Shown here: positions 4,958 through 5,067 of the stretch, in pieces
How positions within the stretch are numbered: position 1 is the stretch's first letter
Layout: each line of letters begins with the position of its first letter
Assembly (NCBI GenBank): GCA_023437865.1
Contig: JAEZFE010000007.1
Coordinates: forward strand, 1-5,067
DNA length: 5,067 nucleotides
Origin: Pseudomonadota bacterium
Lineage (GTDB): Bacteria; Pseudomonadota; Alphaproteobacteria; Rhodospirillales; Magnetospirillaceae
Direction: 5' to 3'
Made by a program: the position numbers and the translations under genes
The notes under the pieces: model-generated
Told to the model about the DNA's origin: nothing
Seen by the model: only the letters and a program-made list of their open reading frames with translations
Database searches by the model: none

Positions 4958-4963
4958 TCTTCC
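4958..4963 (-). promoter_or_regulatory. Ribosome binding site deciding the patatin start
   Basis: GGAAGA on the minus strand sits 6 nt before the ATG at 4951. It directly abuts the alternative ATG at 4957, which leaves no spacer for that codon. This supports the shorter product beginning MKTITLALQGGG, the usual distance from start to the GGG motif in patatins. Confidence 0.5.
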
Positions 4964-5067
4964 ATTTCGCAACGCAGCAATTGTCCTCCAACTAGGCCAG
5001 CCGGCACCGTCAGGGCAATTGCGCGCATGGGAGGGGGGCGCTGGACCATTGGGGGATTGACGAGGCG

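Noticed and set aside
4978..5021. Two CAATTG palindromes 38 bp apart upstream of the patatin gene
   Set aside because: The motif is only 6 bp, a third copy occurs inside a coding region (1920-1925), and no promoter hexamers flank it convincingly. It is not enough for an operator claim.

Overview
This window is GC-rich (roughly two thirds G+C by eye). Its proteins look alphaproteobacterial, and the gene set (a YbjN-domain protein next to proC, a TfoX-C-like ORF, a COG3014-type exported protein, a YajG-type lipoprotein and a patatin-like hydrolase) best suits a Rhodospirillales/Magnetospirillum-like chromosome. That placement is inferred from protein style and neighbourhood, not from a marker gene.

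Layout. Bases 1-211 are non-coding but rich in structure: a compound palindrome (9-42), a perfect DnaA box (55-63), a GC-rich hairpin (120-148) and two near-identical 14-bp direct repeats flanking that hairpin. A plus-strand YbjN-domain gene (212-715) follows and ends at a textbook intrinsic terminator (764-797). Next is proC (845-1645, GTG start), which overlaps by ATGA a very short ORF that looks like the broken C-terminal half of TfoX/Sxy (1642-1802). A large minus-strand gene (1841-3190) encodes an exported COG3014-type protein. It is divergently paired, across a 93-bp intergenic region, with a plus-strand YajG-type lipoprotein gene (3284-3910). The last gene is a minus-strand patatin-like phospholipase (3941-4951), convergent with the lipoprotein gene. 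Bases 4952-5067 hold its upstream region and no gene I can support.

How the genes relate. ProC performs the last step of proline synthesis. The YbjN-domain protein has its own terminator and is probably a separate transcript. The COG3014 and YajG-type genes share one compact divergent promoter region, so they may be co-regulated, and both products are predicted to leave the cytoplasm. The patatin-like enzyme probably acts on lipids, but its substrate cannot be read from sequence. I see no rRNA, tRNA, CRISPR array, transposase or phage gene, and no clear new multi-gene system. The most unusual material is the small structured DNA before the first gene, the decayed TfoX-like ORF after proC, and the inverted repeats in the 3' end of the COG3014 gene.
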